A program made the translations under genes and the position numbers. Below, piece after piece: positions 51,777 to 62,670 of a stretch of DNA of 64,000 bases; the first letter of the stretch is position 1, and every line of letters begins with the position of its first letter. A model generated the notes under the pieces. It was not told where the DNA came from. It was given only the letters and a program-made list of their open reading frames with translations, and made no database searches. This DNA comes from Prorocentrum cordatum (taxonomy: Eukaryota; Sar; Dinophyceae; Prorocentrales; Prorocentraceae). Location: contig CAUYUJ010017990.1 of the NCBI GenBank assembly GCA_963575745.1, positions 1 through 64,000 on the forward strand, read 5' to 3'.

Positions 51777-52983
51777 TATTCCCTACCGAGGCTCTGCCTA
51801 GAAGGGTTCTTACTGCGTGGGCTGAAAGGGCCGGGCAGTGGAAACCGCCCCGGGCGGATCCCCCGGCACCCGCCCCTACTACTATCCGCGCCGCGGCTCA
51901 CCCAGTTTAGCTTAGCTTAGCTTACTTTAGCTTAGCGTCCCTCATCTTAGCTTAGCTTAGCTTAGCTTAGCTGTGCCTAGCAAAGCTCAGCTGAGCTTAG
52001 CCTAGCTCAGCTTAACTCAGCTTAGCCCAGTTTAGCTTAGCATATCATATATTAACTTTATTTTGTCTTAGCTTAGCTTAGCCTAGCCTAGCTTAGCTTA
52101 GCTTAGCCTAGTATAGCGTAGCTCACCTTAGCTTAGCTGAGCGCAGCGTAGAGCAGCGCAACACTAGCACAGCATAGCATAGCATAGCCAAGTATAGCAA
52201 CTCATAACATATCATAGCCTAGTTCAGCATTGCATAGCATAGCATATCAGAGCGCATCATATCATATCATAGCATAGCATTGCTTGGCACAACACAACGC
52301 AGCATAGCATAGCGTAGCACAGCATAGTATGTCGTAGCATCACAAATCATATCATACTACAGCATAAAGTAACACAACCTAACATCTCATAGCAGAGCCT
52401 AGCCTAGCGGAGCGCAGCATATCATAGCATCCCATAGCGTAACATAGCATTGCATAGCATAGCATAGCGCAACATAGCATATCATATCGTACCACAGCAT
52501 TGCAGATCATATCATAGCATAGCCTAGCATAAGACAGCGCAGTCGAGCGTATCATAACATCGCATAGCACAGCATAGTGCAGCATAACGCATCTTGACGC
52601 AGCATAACATTAATAGCATAGCATTGCGCAGCATCACTTAGCATTGCATAGCATAGCAAGGCAATAGCAAGCACAAAGAACATGTACAACAACCACAAAA
52701 CCAGTGCGAGAGTGTAGATGTAGATGTAGAGGTAGGTGTAGGTGCAGGTGTGGATGTAAGTGTAGATGTAGATGTAGATGTAGATGTATATGTAGGTGTA
52801 TACGTAGATGTAGATGTATATGTAGGTGTAGATGTAGTGTATATGCATATGTAGATGTGAGTCTCGCTGTTGATGTTGATGTAGATGCAGGTGTATATGT
52901 ATATGTAGATGTATGTGTATATGTAGATGTTGCTTTCCTAAATGCTCCCACTCCTAGGTAGGGTCGCACTGGGATAATTTGCA
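51777..52983 (-). mobile_element. CCTAGG-type array element, complete, minus orientation (1.2 kb)
   Basis: T2 in reverse complement at 51777-51903 (CCCTACCGAGGCTCTGCC), TTAGC arrays 51904-52150, TAGCA arrays 52155-52665, GTAGAT arrays 52715-52940, and T1 in reverse complement at 52938-52983 (CTCCTAGGTAGGGTCGCAC). This copy shows all three array types and both ends and serves as the reference. Confidence 0.85.
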
Positions 52984-53656
52984 TCAGATCCCTCGGAGGG
53001 ATTCCCTCCTCGCTCATCCGCCAGCTTGCTGAATAGCGCCACCCTTGCGATGAAGCAGTGTGAAGCAGACGCTGACGCCTCCAAGCTGGGGCCCTGGTAC
53101 TAAGTCAGAACTCTCGAGGCAAGCTCTAATTCATACCCCCTAGAGGCCCCAATGCAGCCCCAAGGCTGATCCAAATGCCCTCTAAGCCCTCCACGGCGCC
53201 CATCGCTATCCCTATTCAGAGTCACGCTATCATTTGCTTGAGGCTCGGGGCCAGGCTGGCTCAACTGTGCAGCGCCGACAGAGCAGCATGCCCTAGGCCA
53301 CTGCGGCGGTGGAAGACGATAAGGAGGAGGAGGAGGAGAACGAGGGGGGCGGGTGGAGTGAGGGAGGATGGTTCGGGGGAATCAAGAACGAGGAGGAGGA
53401 GAAAAAGGGAGGGGGATGAAGAGAACATAAACATGGGAGGGCAAACTATAAAGAGGACAGGAAGGGTGAACCGTCAACGCTGGCAAACCCTGGCAGCTCG
53501 GCGCTCTGTGCGCATTTGTTCTTTCGCATGCTCCTCGTCTGCCCCCCGCTTGTCCTCCTCCTCCTCCGCCTCCTCCTCCTTTTCCTTTCCCCCTCCTCCT
53601 CCTCCCCCTCCTCCTCCTTCTCCTCCTCCTCCCCCTTAGTCACTTAGTGAAAGCAG
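52984..53656. other. Spacer with GGA- and CCT-rich tracts
   Basis: No gene recognised. GGAGGAGG tracts at 53320-53420 and CCTCCT tracts at 53550-53635 flank ~120 bases of ordinary sequence. Confidence 0.45.
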
Positions 53657-54060
53657 CTATGCCCGCCGGTCGAGCAGCTGGCCCTGATTCGCCAACCCCA
53701 CCGAGGGCAAAAGCTGCACGAACAAACGCTCCAGGACATTCTGGCTCATTGCGTTCCCCAACGCGTGGCCGAACTGCCAATCCGACCCCGTGAAACACAC
53801 GCGGCCCGGGTCCATGCCCTGCGCGCGCGCCATCTCATCCACGGTGGTCTTGCGCCGCCGGGATGCCAGCCAAAACCCTGAAGATGCACCGCGCGAAGCG
53901 GTCAAGCAGGGCACCATGTTGACTTTGTGATTCAACACACTGGAATCCACATCGACGGCCACCTCGTGTTTGGAAGTGATCTTGGGGCCGTCGTAGGTCT
54001 TATAGAACAACTTAACCTTGGGGGCGGGTTGCCTCATCATCCCCCCCCCTCCTCCCCGGG
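53657..54060 (-). CDS. C5-cytosine DNA methyltransferase-like gene, last exon (target recognition region and motif X)
   Basis: On the minus strand: KVNMVPCLTASRGASSGFWL, RKTTVDEMARAQGMDP, then HALGNAMSQNVLERLFVQLL, stop TAG. The serine/arginine stretch followed by an EM..xQGxxP word and a GNAMSxNVLxRL motif X is the usual C-terminal end of C5 methyltransferases. The 5' border of this exon is not fixed; coding character is clear from about 54010. An exon around 54190-54290 (STPDLATILSPKKA on the minus strand) may lie between this and the next block. Confidence 0.6.
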
Positions 54061-54431
54061 CCCCCTTTGATGGATCCGGGGCTGCGCTCTGACTGACCAG
54101 GAGTGCCCGGCGAATCCGGCGCTGGCAACACGGGGCCTCGCAGGCCCCAGCCATTCCGACGGCGACCGCGACCACGAAACCCCAGCCTGTTTGCGCTGGC
54201 GGTTCGCCGTCGCCCCAGGCTGGCCGTTGGCAGCCTTCTTGGGGCTGAGGATCGTGGCGAGGTCCGGGGTGGACTCGAGGGCCTCATGGGGGGGCGGTCA
54301 GAGCAGCATCTTCATCCTCCTGCTCCTCCCCCTCCTCGGCCTCCTCTTCATTTCCTCATTTTTTCCTCCTCCGTTGTCGTATGCTCCTCCTCCCCCCCTT
54401 GTTTTTTTTGTTGTTGCAAACGCGTAGTGGC

Positions 54432-54865
54432 CTTCGGGAACGTGAATGGGTGCTTCGTCTGGCTCTTGAGCGTGCCAGCGATGTACACGCGCGAGCGATG
54501 ATGCGGCACGCCGTGCTCCCAAGCGCGAAGGATCTGCCACTGGACGTCATACAGGGGCTGGTTGTCCTGGCCTTTCATGTTCTCGAGCTGCTTCAGGATC
54601 CAAGCAAAGTATTCGGTGTGAGTGCGAACCAACCCTGGAACATTTCCAAGTACGAAGGCCCACGGCTGCGCGCTTGAGATACTTGATGATGTCTTTGATG
54701 ACACCACCCCGGTCATCACTCTCTCCGAGGTGGCGACCATTTTGTGAAAATGGTTGGCATGGGAAACCAGCCGTGAAAAGCTCGGCCCGCACACGAGGGC
54801 ATCCAGGCAGTGGCCCTTTCACGTGTCTATCTACCTGCCCTCCCACCTCCCCGCCCACCATCTCC
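54432..54865 (-). CDS. C5-cytosine DNA methyltransferase-like gene, catalytic exon, with frameshift and altered motif VI
   Basis: Starts after CCCTCAG. It reads AELFTAGFPCQPFSQNGRHL (motif IV, nucleophile Cys of PCQ), DDRGGVIKDIIKYLKR, then after a one-base shift near 54668, QPWAFVLGNVPGLV, and finally EHGVPHHRSRVYIAGTLKSQ (motif VIII). Motif VI should read ENV; here the codon is GGA (54645-54647) instead of a glutamate codon. The glutamate is needed for catalysis in this family. Together these suggest an inactive copy. The 3' border is placed at 54432 (FPK) before a GC-type donor, tentatively. Confidence 0.65.
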
Positions 54866-54945
54866 CTGAGGGAGATGGTCCACGGAGGCCCCCGTGGCCC
54901 TCCTGTAACTCACTGAGGCTCCGTGGCCCTCTTAGTTTAACTCAC

Positions 54946-55457
54946 TGACTGGGGGTCCAACGGAGCGCGTCAGCTATGCCATGGGCGAACGGAGCGTGCT
55001 TCGTGAACAAAGTGGACGAAGCGTCGTCCAAAATGATATCGCAATCGGGGAACCTGGCGGCCAAATGCTCGCGCAATTGTGACTTCTGCTCGCACATGAA
55101 AACGGGTGCTGCGCTCACGCCGATGGCCTCCAGGGCCAGTTCGTCAGTCCCCAACCCAGTGCAACAACTCCCAGTGGTCACTTTTGGCTTGTGCTGCTGC
55201 TGCTGCTGCTGCTGGGTTGCTGCTGCTGCTGGGCGACGCATGGGAGCGGCTGAGGCTGCTGCTGGGCGCCGAAGCGTCGACGTGCCAGTCGAGGACGGTC
55301 TCTTGACAAGAGCAACCTCTGGGTTCTGACGGGCCTTCTTCGCGGGCGAGCCGACGACGAAATCCCAGTCCAGGTCCACGGGGCCAACGGACGTGTCCAG
55401 AACTGAGTTGGGAGCTCTGAGAAGCGGGGGCGCGCGCAGAGCCACAACAGCTTCCAT
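54946..55457 (-). CDS. C5-cytosine DNA methyltransferase-like gene, first exon (motif I)
   Basis: ATG at 55457-55455 (MEAVVALRAPPLLRAP). A basic, alanine-rich linker with seven glutamines in a row leads to TTGSCCTGLGTDELALEAIG (motif I, S-adenosylmethionine binding) and PVFMCEQKSQLREHLAARFP (motif II). The exon ends TPSQ at a GTGAGT donor and joins in phase (2+1) to the catalytic exon. Rep-B copy 4 lies directly upstream from about 55495, so the promoter region is repeat DNA. This enzyme is not close to the methyltransferase inside the 1-4344 retrotransposon. Confidence 0.65.
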
Positions 55458-55494
55458 ACGAGTCGAAACGTAACCAACGCTACAAACATTGGAG

Positions 55495-56090
55495 CTTATT
55501 TGGCCCAATATGACTCCAAGAGAACCCAAGATATGCAAATGTGGTTTTTAACGTGGCCTAAGATTGCCAAGCATGGCTCAACATAGCTTCCGACGCACCT
55601 CCAAGAAACCTCAAGACAACATCAAGATGGCCCTAGATAGCCGAGCATGGCTCAAGATAGCCTCCGACAGCTAATAGCCGAGCATGGCTCAAGATAGCCC
55701 CCAAAGGGGCCCCAAGAAAACGGGCAATCAATTGTGGATGGGCCGGTGGGGATACGCACAGCGTCAAGACTTGAAGACGTCCCCTTTGTTGGTCGATCTC
55801 CTCCAATATGGCCCCTAGAGCGCCCCTGAGGCCCCCAAGAGCGCCGCACCAAAAGACCTCAAGAGGCGCCCAGGAAACCCCAAGAGGTGACCAAGAGGCA
55901 TCCAAGAGGCCCCCAAGAGACCCCCAAGATGGCCGAGAAGGTTCCCCGAGGCCCCCAAGACGCTCCTCAGCGACGCACCCAAGGCCGCCGATCGGCCCCC
56001 AAGACGCCCTGAGAGGCCTCCACAAGGCTTCCAACATACATCAGGCGAGAAGACTCCGAGAGCCATTCAAGAGGCCTCTGGCTCGTCTGC
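55495..56090. repeat. Rep-B copy 4 and CCAAG-type repeats
   Basis: Rep-B runs to the box GGATACGCACAGCGTC at 55749, then a TTGGTCGATCTCCTCC box (55787) and CCAAG words to about 56050. Confidence 0.75.
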
Positions 56091-56370
56091 TAGCCCTCCT
56101 CCTCCTGCTCCTGTTTCTCCTCCCCCCCCTCCCGCTACTCCAGCTCCTCCTCATCAGCATAATTATCGCCCTTCACCCTGCACCCTCATCCACCCTCCTC
56201 TTGCCTCGAGCGATGACGGCTGTTCCCCTCTTTGCTCCTCATCCTCCTGCTCCTCCTGTTCCTGCTCCTCCTGCTCCTCCTCTTTCTCCTCCTCCTCCTC
56301 CTCCTCCTCCTCTCCCTCCCCCCCCTCCTCCCCCTCGTCCTCCTCGCCCTCGTCTTTCCTTTGTTCTCGT
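56091..56370. repeat. CCT-rich microsatellite
   Basis: CTCCTCCTG and CTCCTCCTC repeats on the plus strand; ORFs are leucine- or proline-rich artefacts. Confidence 0.8.
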
Positions 56371-56374
56371 TCTA

Positions 56375-56590
56375 CTCCTCTTGGTTGTGGCCGCCGTCGC
56401 CGTCGCCGCCGTCGCGGCTCCCCGGGCCGCGAGTCGCGGGCCCCCGAGCGACCGTCGCTCCCGGCGGTCTTCCCTGGCAGGGGTGGGGCTTGAGAAGGAG
56501 GGGTCTGGATTGCTATTGGGGCCAATTCCGACGTTTACATGACCATAAACAGAAATCCCTATTCCTGGCGCTTGCTTCACGTACCCCCAC
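56375..56590 (-). repeat. Segment X of the duplication, copy 2 (inverted relative to 10147-10400)
   Basis: Ends in the box GGCGCTTGCTTCACGTACCC and matches the reverse complement of 10147-10400, including the CATGACCATAAACAGAAATC word. Confidence 0.75.
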
Positions 56591-57365
56591 CAACCCATCC
56601 ATCGCCCATGCGAGTTGAGACGATCAGGGAAATGTAGGAACAGGAGGAGGAGGAGGGCGACGTGGAAAAGAAGAAGGAGGAGGACTCCAGGAGAAGGAGA
56701 AGGGCAATCGGCAAGGCTAGGCGTTAAAAGAGGGGAAGTAGGAGGAGTGGGAGGAGGAGGAGCAGGAGGAGCGACTTGACTATGATTCAAACAAGGCGGG
56801 GTGGATGGTCTTAGGCTTAGGGGTGAGGTTGGGGGGCCAATCTTGGGCCCCATGGTTCAAAAAGAGGAGGCGCCTCAATTGGCATCGGAGGCTCACAAAC
56901 AGCATCTCGGGGCCCTCTTGGAGCGCTTTTGGGCGCCTCTTGGGCGATGTTGGGGCCGTATTCGGCCTTCGCTGGCCCCTCTTGGGCCTCTTTTGGGTCA
57001 TCTTGGGGCCATCTTGAGGCTTCCAAAGCCCATCGGAAACGAAAAGGCGATAACGCCAACCCCAGTGCGACCCTGCCTAGAAGTTGGAGCCCCTAGGGCA
57101 GCCGCATTAATTGCTATGTTATGCTATGCTATGCTATGCCATTAGATGCTGCGGTCTGATATGATATAATTATATGTTGCCCTGCGGTGTTGCGCTATAC
57201 CCTATGCGATGGTAAGCTATGTTATGCTATGATCTGCTAAGCTGCGCTATGCTGTGCTATGCTATGCTGTGGTGTGTTATGTTATGATGTGCTGCGCTGT
57301 GGTATGCTATGCTATGCTATGCTGCGCTATGCTATGCTATGCTGGGCTTTGCTATGATATGCTGT
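56590..57365 (+). repeat. Segment R, copy 2 (same orientation as 9413-10145), with T1 and TATGC array
   Basis: Begins CCATCCATCGCCCATGCGAG like 9418. GGA-rich DNA (56640-56770) and CTTGG-type DNA (56830-57030) follow. T1 is at 57055-57105 (AGTGCGACCCTGCCTAGAAG), then TATGC arrays to about 57365. Confidence 0.8.
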
Positions 57366-58125
57366 GCCCCCGCTGAGAGGCAACGTCGCCCTTAACATTT
57401 TCTCCGCGTCGCTGCGCCCGTTCTAAACATCCTCTACATTATCTCAGGAAGCTCACTCAAGGAACGGAAGGTCCTCGCTGTGCGACAAGTTCTCCAAATA
57501 CTCTTCCAGTAAGTCAGGGAATACATTTCTCCACGGCCAAATCCGCAATTCCCAATGGTACAGTCGAATCCAAATCGCATCGTCAGACAAAGGGTTAACG
57601 TTCACAAGCAAAGGCGGGCTGTCAACTATCGTATCGCTGCCAGAAATCACATCAAATTGCTTGCCATCCCTGGGGGGCTGCTCGCATGGGCCAGCCGTTT
57701 CCGTCGAGCTCGGCGGCGACGGCGATCTGCGTCGGAGCCGGCGGCGATGGCGATCCGCGTCGGAGCGGAGCTTGCCGGATCCCGGACTGGCAAGGGGACG
57801 CTTCATGGTTGAAAACCGGAACCAAGTGGCTACTGAGAGGAGGAGGAGAGGAGGGGTGACGAGGAGGAGGGGGGGGGGGGGGGGACATTTTCAAGTAGGA
57901 AAACCATGAACAGGGTAAGGGGGGTGCCGTATGGGGCTCCAACTGGGCTGCTCCAGGCGACGTCTGCTCGAACCCCGACCGCCCCGACCCCAACTTAGAC
58001 TAGATCCCCGCCGCGCCCCCCGCCGCCCCGCCGCCCCCCCGAGAGGTCACGTCGCCAACTCTGAAGGCTTCAGACTGACCAGGCGGCCAATCAATCTTTC
58101 AATCTTGCTTAAGCACCAGGCAGCC
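57362..58125 (-). repeat. Segmental duplication, segment G, copy 2
   Basis: Reverse complement of 8575-9335, including the short gene and its flanks. G-runs at 57870-57890 correspond to the C-runs of copy 1. Confidence 0.85.
57453..57806 (-). CDS. Small conserved protein of unknown function, 117 aa (copy 2)
   Basis: MKRPLASPGSGK at the start and SHSEDLPFLE at the end, with WIRLYHWELRIWPW in the middle, match the protein at 8882-9247. The central region differs by substitutions and small indels that keep the frame. Function unknown. Confidence 0.5.
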   Translation of the reverse strand: MKRPLASPGSGKLRSDADRHRRRLRRRSPSPPSSTETAGPCEQPPRDGKQFDVISGSDTIVDSPPLLVNVNPLSDDAIWIRLYHWELRIWPWRNVFPDLLEEYLENLSHSEDLPFLE

Positions 58126-59600
58126 GATTTCGTCTGCGCGAGAGACGCCAATAACCGAGCGTCGTCGGTCATTGGGCGGGGACATGGGAATGCGATGCCG
58201 CTTCCGAGGGGGTCGCCCGCCACAGCGACGGCGGGCCGCATGCTTTCGGCAAAAGGGGGCGGCGGGCCATGGGAGGCGCTGGGATGCTGCGTCCCAGATG
58301 GGGGCGTGGAAAGGCTCGCCCGCAGGTTTTTGTCTCCATTTGATGGATCCAACAGGGCGATGGCACTGCGCGCCGCGGGGCCGCCGGCGGCGCGAATCAG
58401 CCGATGCGCGGAACGAGGCTGAAAGTCGCGATTTGCAAAGTCGACGGGCAGTGCCGCGGCGGAGCGCATTGCCCGCCCACGGTTTCAATTGCAGTTTTCC
58501 CGGGCCGATCTGCCGCTGCGGGCGCGCGGACAAACGCCTGGAAACATGGGCGGCGAAGGGGTTCCAACAAATTACCAAATGGAGGAAATAGGTTTACATG
58601 GTGCCGACGGCCCCGCAGTAGCGGCGGTCAGTCAGCAGGCGGCGCCACAGGCGGGCCCGCAAGAGGCCCAGTTGACGCCTCACCAGGCGCCGCTGCAGCA
58701 GCCGCCGCCGCAGCAGCGGCAGCTGTTGCCGCGGCGGCCGCTGCAGTTGCACCCGCTGCTGCCGCGTCCGCAGCGCCCGCCGCGGCGGGCAAGGAGAGGG
58801 GGGGGGGCAAGGGCGAGGCGGTGGCGGCAGGCTCGACGATGGCCGCTGGCGCCCAAGCCTCCGCGCGCCGCTGCGCCCCCAAACGCGCCGCTGGGGCCAG
58901 CGGTGGGCCTGGATCGGCGGCGACGACGGCCACTGGCAGACGTCGAACGGCGGCTTTGGCTCCGCAGTCGCGGGGCCGCGCCGTCCGTTTTTGCGAGTTG
59001 TGCCTGGCGCCGCCGCAGCTGCGACGCATTCCTCGGCGCGCCGATCTCTCCCGGACGGCTCGGAATAAACTCTCGACGCCTCTCGCGCCCCAGCGACGCC
59101 TCAGCGAGTTGAGGTGGCCAGGGAAGTGTTGGATATAAAAAGAGGGACAGCCGAACCGAGCGAAGGAGGGATGAGAGGAATGAGCTTGCTGGATGGATGG
59201 ATGGGCGAGGGAGCGGGGAGAAGGATGATGAATGGGAGGAGGGGGGGGGGGGGGGGGGCATGGAGGAGGGGGAGGAGGGCGACGACGAGGAGGGGGAGGA
59301 GGTGGGGGACGAGGGCGAGGATAAGAGGAAGGAGGAGGAGGAGGAGGACGAGAACAACGGAGGAGATTGCGATTGCGATTGCGCTGAATGCGGTGACCAA
59401 GAGCAAGCCTGGGCGCATGGGGCACTCACCCTCGCACGGGGAAACTCATGCCTGACTTTGGATGGGGGCCCCCGAGACAAACGGGAGAGCGCCTCCCGCC
59501 CTTTAGCAGTGGGGGCCCCACACAGGCCAGACAACTTCCGCGTTTGATCAACTCCAAACGCTCCACAAACTAAGCAGCACAACACGCCCTGACAGGCGGC
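58126..59600. other. GC-rich region with overlapping ORFs, no gene recognised
   Basis: ORFs of 100-390 codons are open on both strands at once and rich in alanine, arginine or proline (GCA/GCC repeats near 58680-58780; GGA repeats near 59225-59360). A G-run lies at 59240-59258. Some of 58150-58590 is ordinary sequence and could hold an exon, but I cannot identify one. Confidence 0.35.
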
Positions 59601-59709
59601 GAGGGCGTGGGAGGCATGGGCAGAGACAAAGAGAGGGTGGTCGGAGGGAGGGCGCCGCGCCTGGGTGTCCGCCACCACCATGGGGGGTGCCTCATCGCGG
59701 CGGTCCTGC

Positions 59710-61940
59710 TCACCCTGAGGGATCCACTCCCGCAGCCTGTCCGAACTCGGAAAATGGAATGCACATGCGAGGCCAGAACTGCGACAGGGCTCCTCTTCGA
59801 GAGAAGGAGCGGCTGCACCTCGTACATTTGAACAACGTGCGACGGAGAGAGACATCGTGGCCAGCAGCGATCAACCTCGCCCGCCGCGCCTCCAAACTAG
59901 TGATGCCAGCGCGCTTCCGAGCAGCAGCGAGGCCAACGCGGCTGTCAGCGCCGCGTTCCCGCTCGCACGTCAGAAAAATGCATCGCTGAATCGCCGCAAG
60001 ACGGCGCATGATCTTTTCCTGCAGCTCGTCTGCAGCTCGGACAGAGGCGACCTCATCTGGTCCTAACTTGCTTCTCAGGGCCCCTTCAGTGGCACAGAGG
60101 TCGGATGCACTATTCAGCAGCAACTCGACGCGAGAAATCTGCATGTCCTCAATGTGTGCCTGGGTCGGGTGGGATTTTGCCCAGCGGAGATCAACCTTGC
60201 CCGAGCGCGCCCCAAGACGCTCCCAAATACGACCCCATATATCGAGCATACTACTCTTACTCCTCTTAACATGCTCTGGAGACTTCCGCAAACTCCGAAC
60301 AACAGGGGGGTAGTCCGAGAACACCAGAATGTTCCCTTCAGTCATCGTCAGCAGGACGAGCAACGCATAGAGCTCTGACCGGGGAGAGCTCTGGCAAGTA
60401 GTAGGTAAAGTCCCAAAGACTCCACCCGCAATGTCGGACCCGTTAGGATGTAGCATAACAGCGCTCCACCCGCACCTCCTTAGCCTCCAGTCCTTAGTCT
60501 CAGAGCCCCCCGATCCATCGATCCCCCGCGCCCCGCCAACCACAGGGCGGGCGCCTTGGAGAGCTCCAAAGGCCCGCTGAGCAGTCTGGGGCATCGGGAG
60601 ACCCGTCGCAACTTGATCGAGCGACATCAGGCCGCGGCACCAGCGGGAAGGGAGGGGGGCACTTTCCGCGATAGCAATCGGGGACAAGCTATCTGTGGCC
60701 AAGACATCAGGATTATCTAGCGCACAGTTCGCCGCGCACTGCCAGAATCGGTGCGTCGGCGTCTCGGGCTCCAGCCCGCACCTGGGACACAAAGGGTTAG
60801 ATGCGTAGCCAGCCTCGAACAAACGGGATTCAGTCCACAATCCCCCAACCAAGGTGTTCCGCAAGATCGCCTGGGATTCGTAATCCAGGTTCCGACCAAA
60901 CTGTTTCAACATGGCCCGGGGGACGGAAAAATCAACTCCCTCTTGCACCCCCGCTCCCAAATAGTGCTCCGCCGCTTTGCCCCGAACCGCGTCAGCGCAG
61001 GTAGCCTGGAGAGCCCGCCGCAGGTAGAACCGAAAGGGGGGTGTCTCAACATAGAGGGGGGTGCCGCACTCGTCCTGCCATTCACAGGGAGAGGTGGGGA
61101 TCCATTCAAGGTCGAAGAGGGTTGCGACGGTAGCCATCACGGGTCCTTTGACCCGCCTCCAACGACAATTCGCAGGCATGCTCAAAAACAAGTCCACCGC
61201 AACCACCCAAACATCATGGACTCGCATGCGGGCCTTAGGTGGCACATCACACCACAGATCCGCAAAGCTGAGCAGGTGCTCATGCCTCAATCGGAAGATA
61301 GGGTCCTCCGCACTGCTACAGATCAACGACAAAACCGTGGTGGAACAAGACCCAGGGGTCCACCAACCCGAACACTGGGCCGCTTGGCCCCTCACAGTTT
61401 GCAACTGGTGAGTGGACATCCCAACCAGTTGATGGCCCCAGGTCCCAACCGCCAACACACCGGGTTTGTACAGCTTGGAGGCCTTCTGATACATACGGGA
61501 AAGGAAAGAAACCTTGCACGAACGGCGCCGCGCTTCAAGCCTCCGCCGCTTCACCTCAGGAATCCTCCGCCGTCTTCCCGCCGTGGTACAGGGCCCAAAA
61601 TCCCTCGCTTCAGCGCGATATCGAATTGGAAGTCCCAAGGCCTGAAGACTATCCGCAAGGTGAGCGCCGACCGCGGGGGAAGAGCAGACGAGGGCGCTCT
61701 TGCAACTGATAGTCAAGCCCAGCTTGTCAACCTCTTGCGCGAACAGCGTCGCAGCAGGCAAGACGCGGGTAAAGAGCTCCTGCTGCGTCCCAGCCATGTT
61801 CTGAGCAATATCATCAACATAGGCCCGTGAGATCACTCGAAACATTTCACCATTCACCTGATAATGTGCAGCCTCCAAGGCCTCATAAACGTAGATTTTG
61901 ACCCACGGCATACTCTGGGAACAGCCAGGTAAAACCCCCT
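59710..61940 (-). CDS. Non-LTR retrotransposon ORF: RT C-terminal part, zinc finger and RNase H
   Basis: Uninterrupted frame of over 730 codons. MPWVKIYVYEALEAAHY and AYVDDIAQNMAG carry the catalytic YVDD of reverse transcriptase. A thumb and connection region follow. CPRCGLEPETPTHRFWQC is a zf-RVT type finger. RNase H has Asp in GIDGSGGS, Glu in SPRSELYAL and Asp in VFSDYPPVV. The C-terminus CTRCSRSFSRRGAL is a second possible zinc-binding motif. The frame upstream of the annotated Met continues GVLPGCSQS, so the true reading enters from the previous block by a frameshift near 61940. Confidence 0.8.
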
Positions 61941-61944
61941 CCCC

Positions 61945-62411
61945 GCGGACACCATGCGGGAAACGTAACCTTCAACCTCCAACATACGGGGGGCCGTATG
62001 GATGGGCATCCCAAGGTACAACAGATTGGGTGGATATTTCACGCGCAGGGCCAATCGGATATCCCAATGGATCGCAACAGAAATAGCCCCTTCATGTCTG
62101 GCACACTCGCGGTGCAGCTCCCGAACAAGCGCCGCTTGGAGAGCCGGCGATCCCTTGACCGCCGTGTCCCAGAACGCCGTGTGGTCGGCAGTCCACGCAT
62201 CGATATCCCCCCCCCGAATTGTGGTGTAAAGTCGGTACAAGGTGGGGCACTTACAGACGGGGCGCTCATCAGTCTGAGACTTGGGCAACAACGCAATCAG
62301 GCCAAGCAAGATTTGAGCTGGCCAAGCCATACTCCGTTCGCAAAGGGAGTACAGAGAGGCCAGGGCGTGAAGGGCCTCGGCAGGGAGCTCAGCCACCGCC
62401 CGGGCCCCCAC
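61945..62411 (-). CDS. Non-LTR retrotransposon: RT fingers/palm block
   Basis: AVAELPAEALHALASLYSLC and LGLIALLPKSQTDERPVCKC hold the LPK and RPV-type words of reverse transcriptase region 2. The frame is offset from both neighbouring blocks. Joins are inferred near 62405 (a GGTGGGGG run) and 61940 (a GGAGGGGG run). Confidence 0.65.
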
Positions 62412-62631
62412 CCATCAACGCCGACGGCCGTTGTCGCCGAGAAAAAATTGCACGCTTGAGTGCAAGGGGCCGCGATGGGGGGAAGGTCGTTCACATGCTC
62501 CAGAGCCACAGCACGGAGGTCAGACATGGCGTCACCCAGCCTCAATATCTCATCCTCCGACACAGCCCACAATCCTCCCCATAAACGGGCCCGATACTCC
62601 ATCATTGCTTCAGGTAACTGCTTGACGCCGT

Positions 62632-62632
<1 letters not shown>
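62395..62632 (-). CDS. Non-LTR retrotransposon: RT N-terminal block
   Basis: DGVKQLPEAMMEYRARLWGG to SATTAVGVDGW; the last part is the usual entry into the RT fingers. It starts at the poly-C/poly-G run (62633-62667), which on the minus strand would code for eleven prolines. Confidence 0.6.

Positions 62633-62667
<35 letters not shown>
62633..62667. repeat. Homopolymer of 35 G
   Basis: The longest homopolymer noted in the window, inside the retrotransposon reading frame; the frame changes across it. Confidence 0.95.

Positions 62668-62670
<3 letters not shown>

Noticed and set aside
58628-59855. Minus-strand ORFs of 265 and 391 codons
   Set aside because: Low-complexity Pro/Ser/Ala sequence overlapping another equally long plus-strand ORF and running into the 3' end of the retrotransposon ORF.
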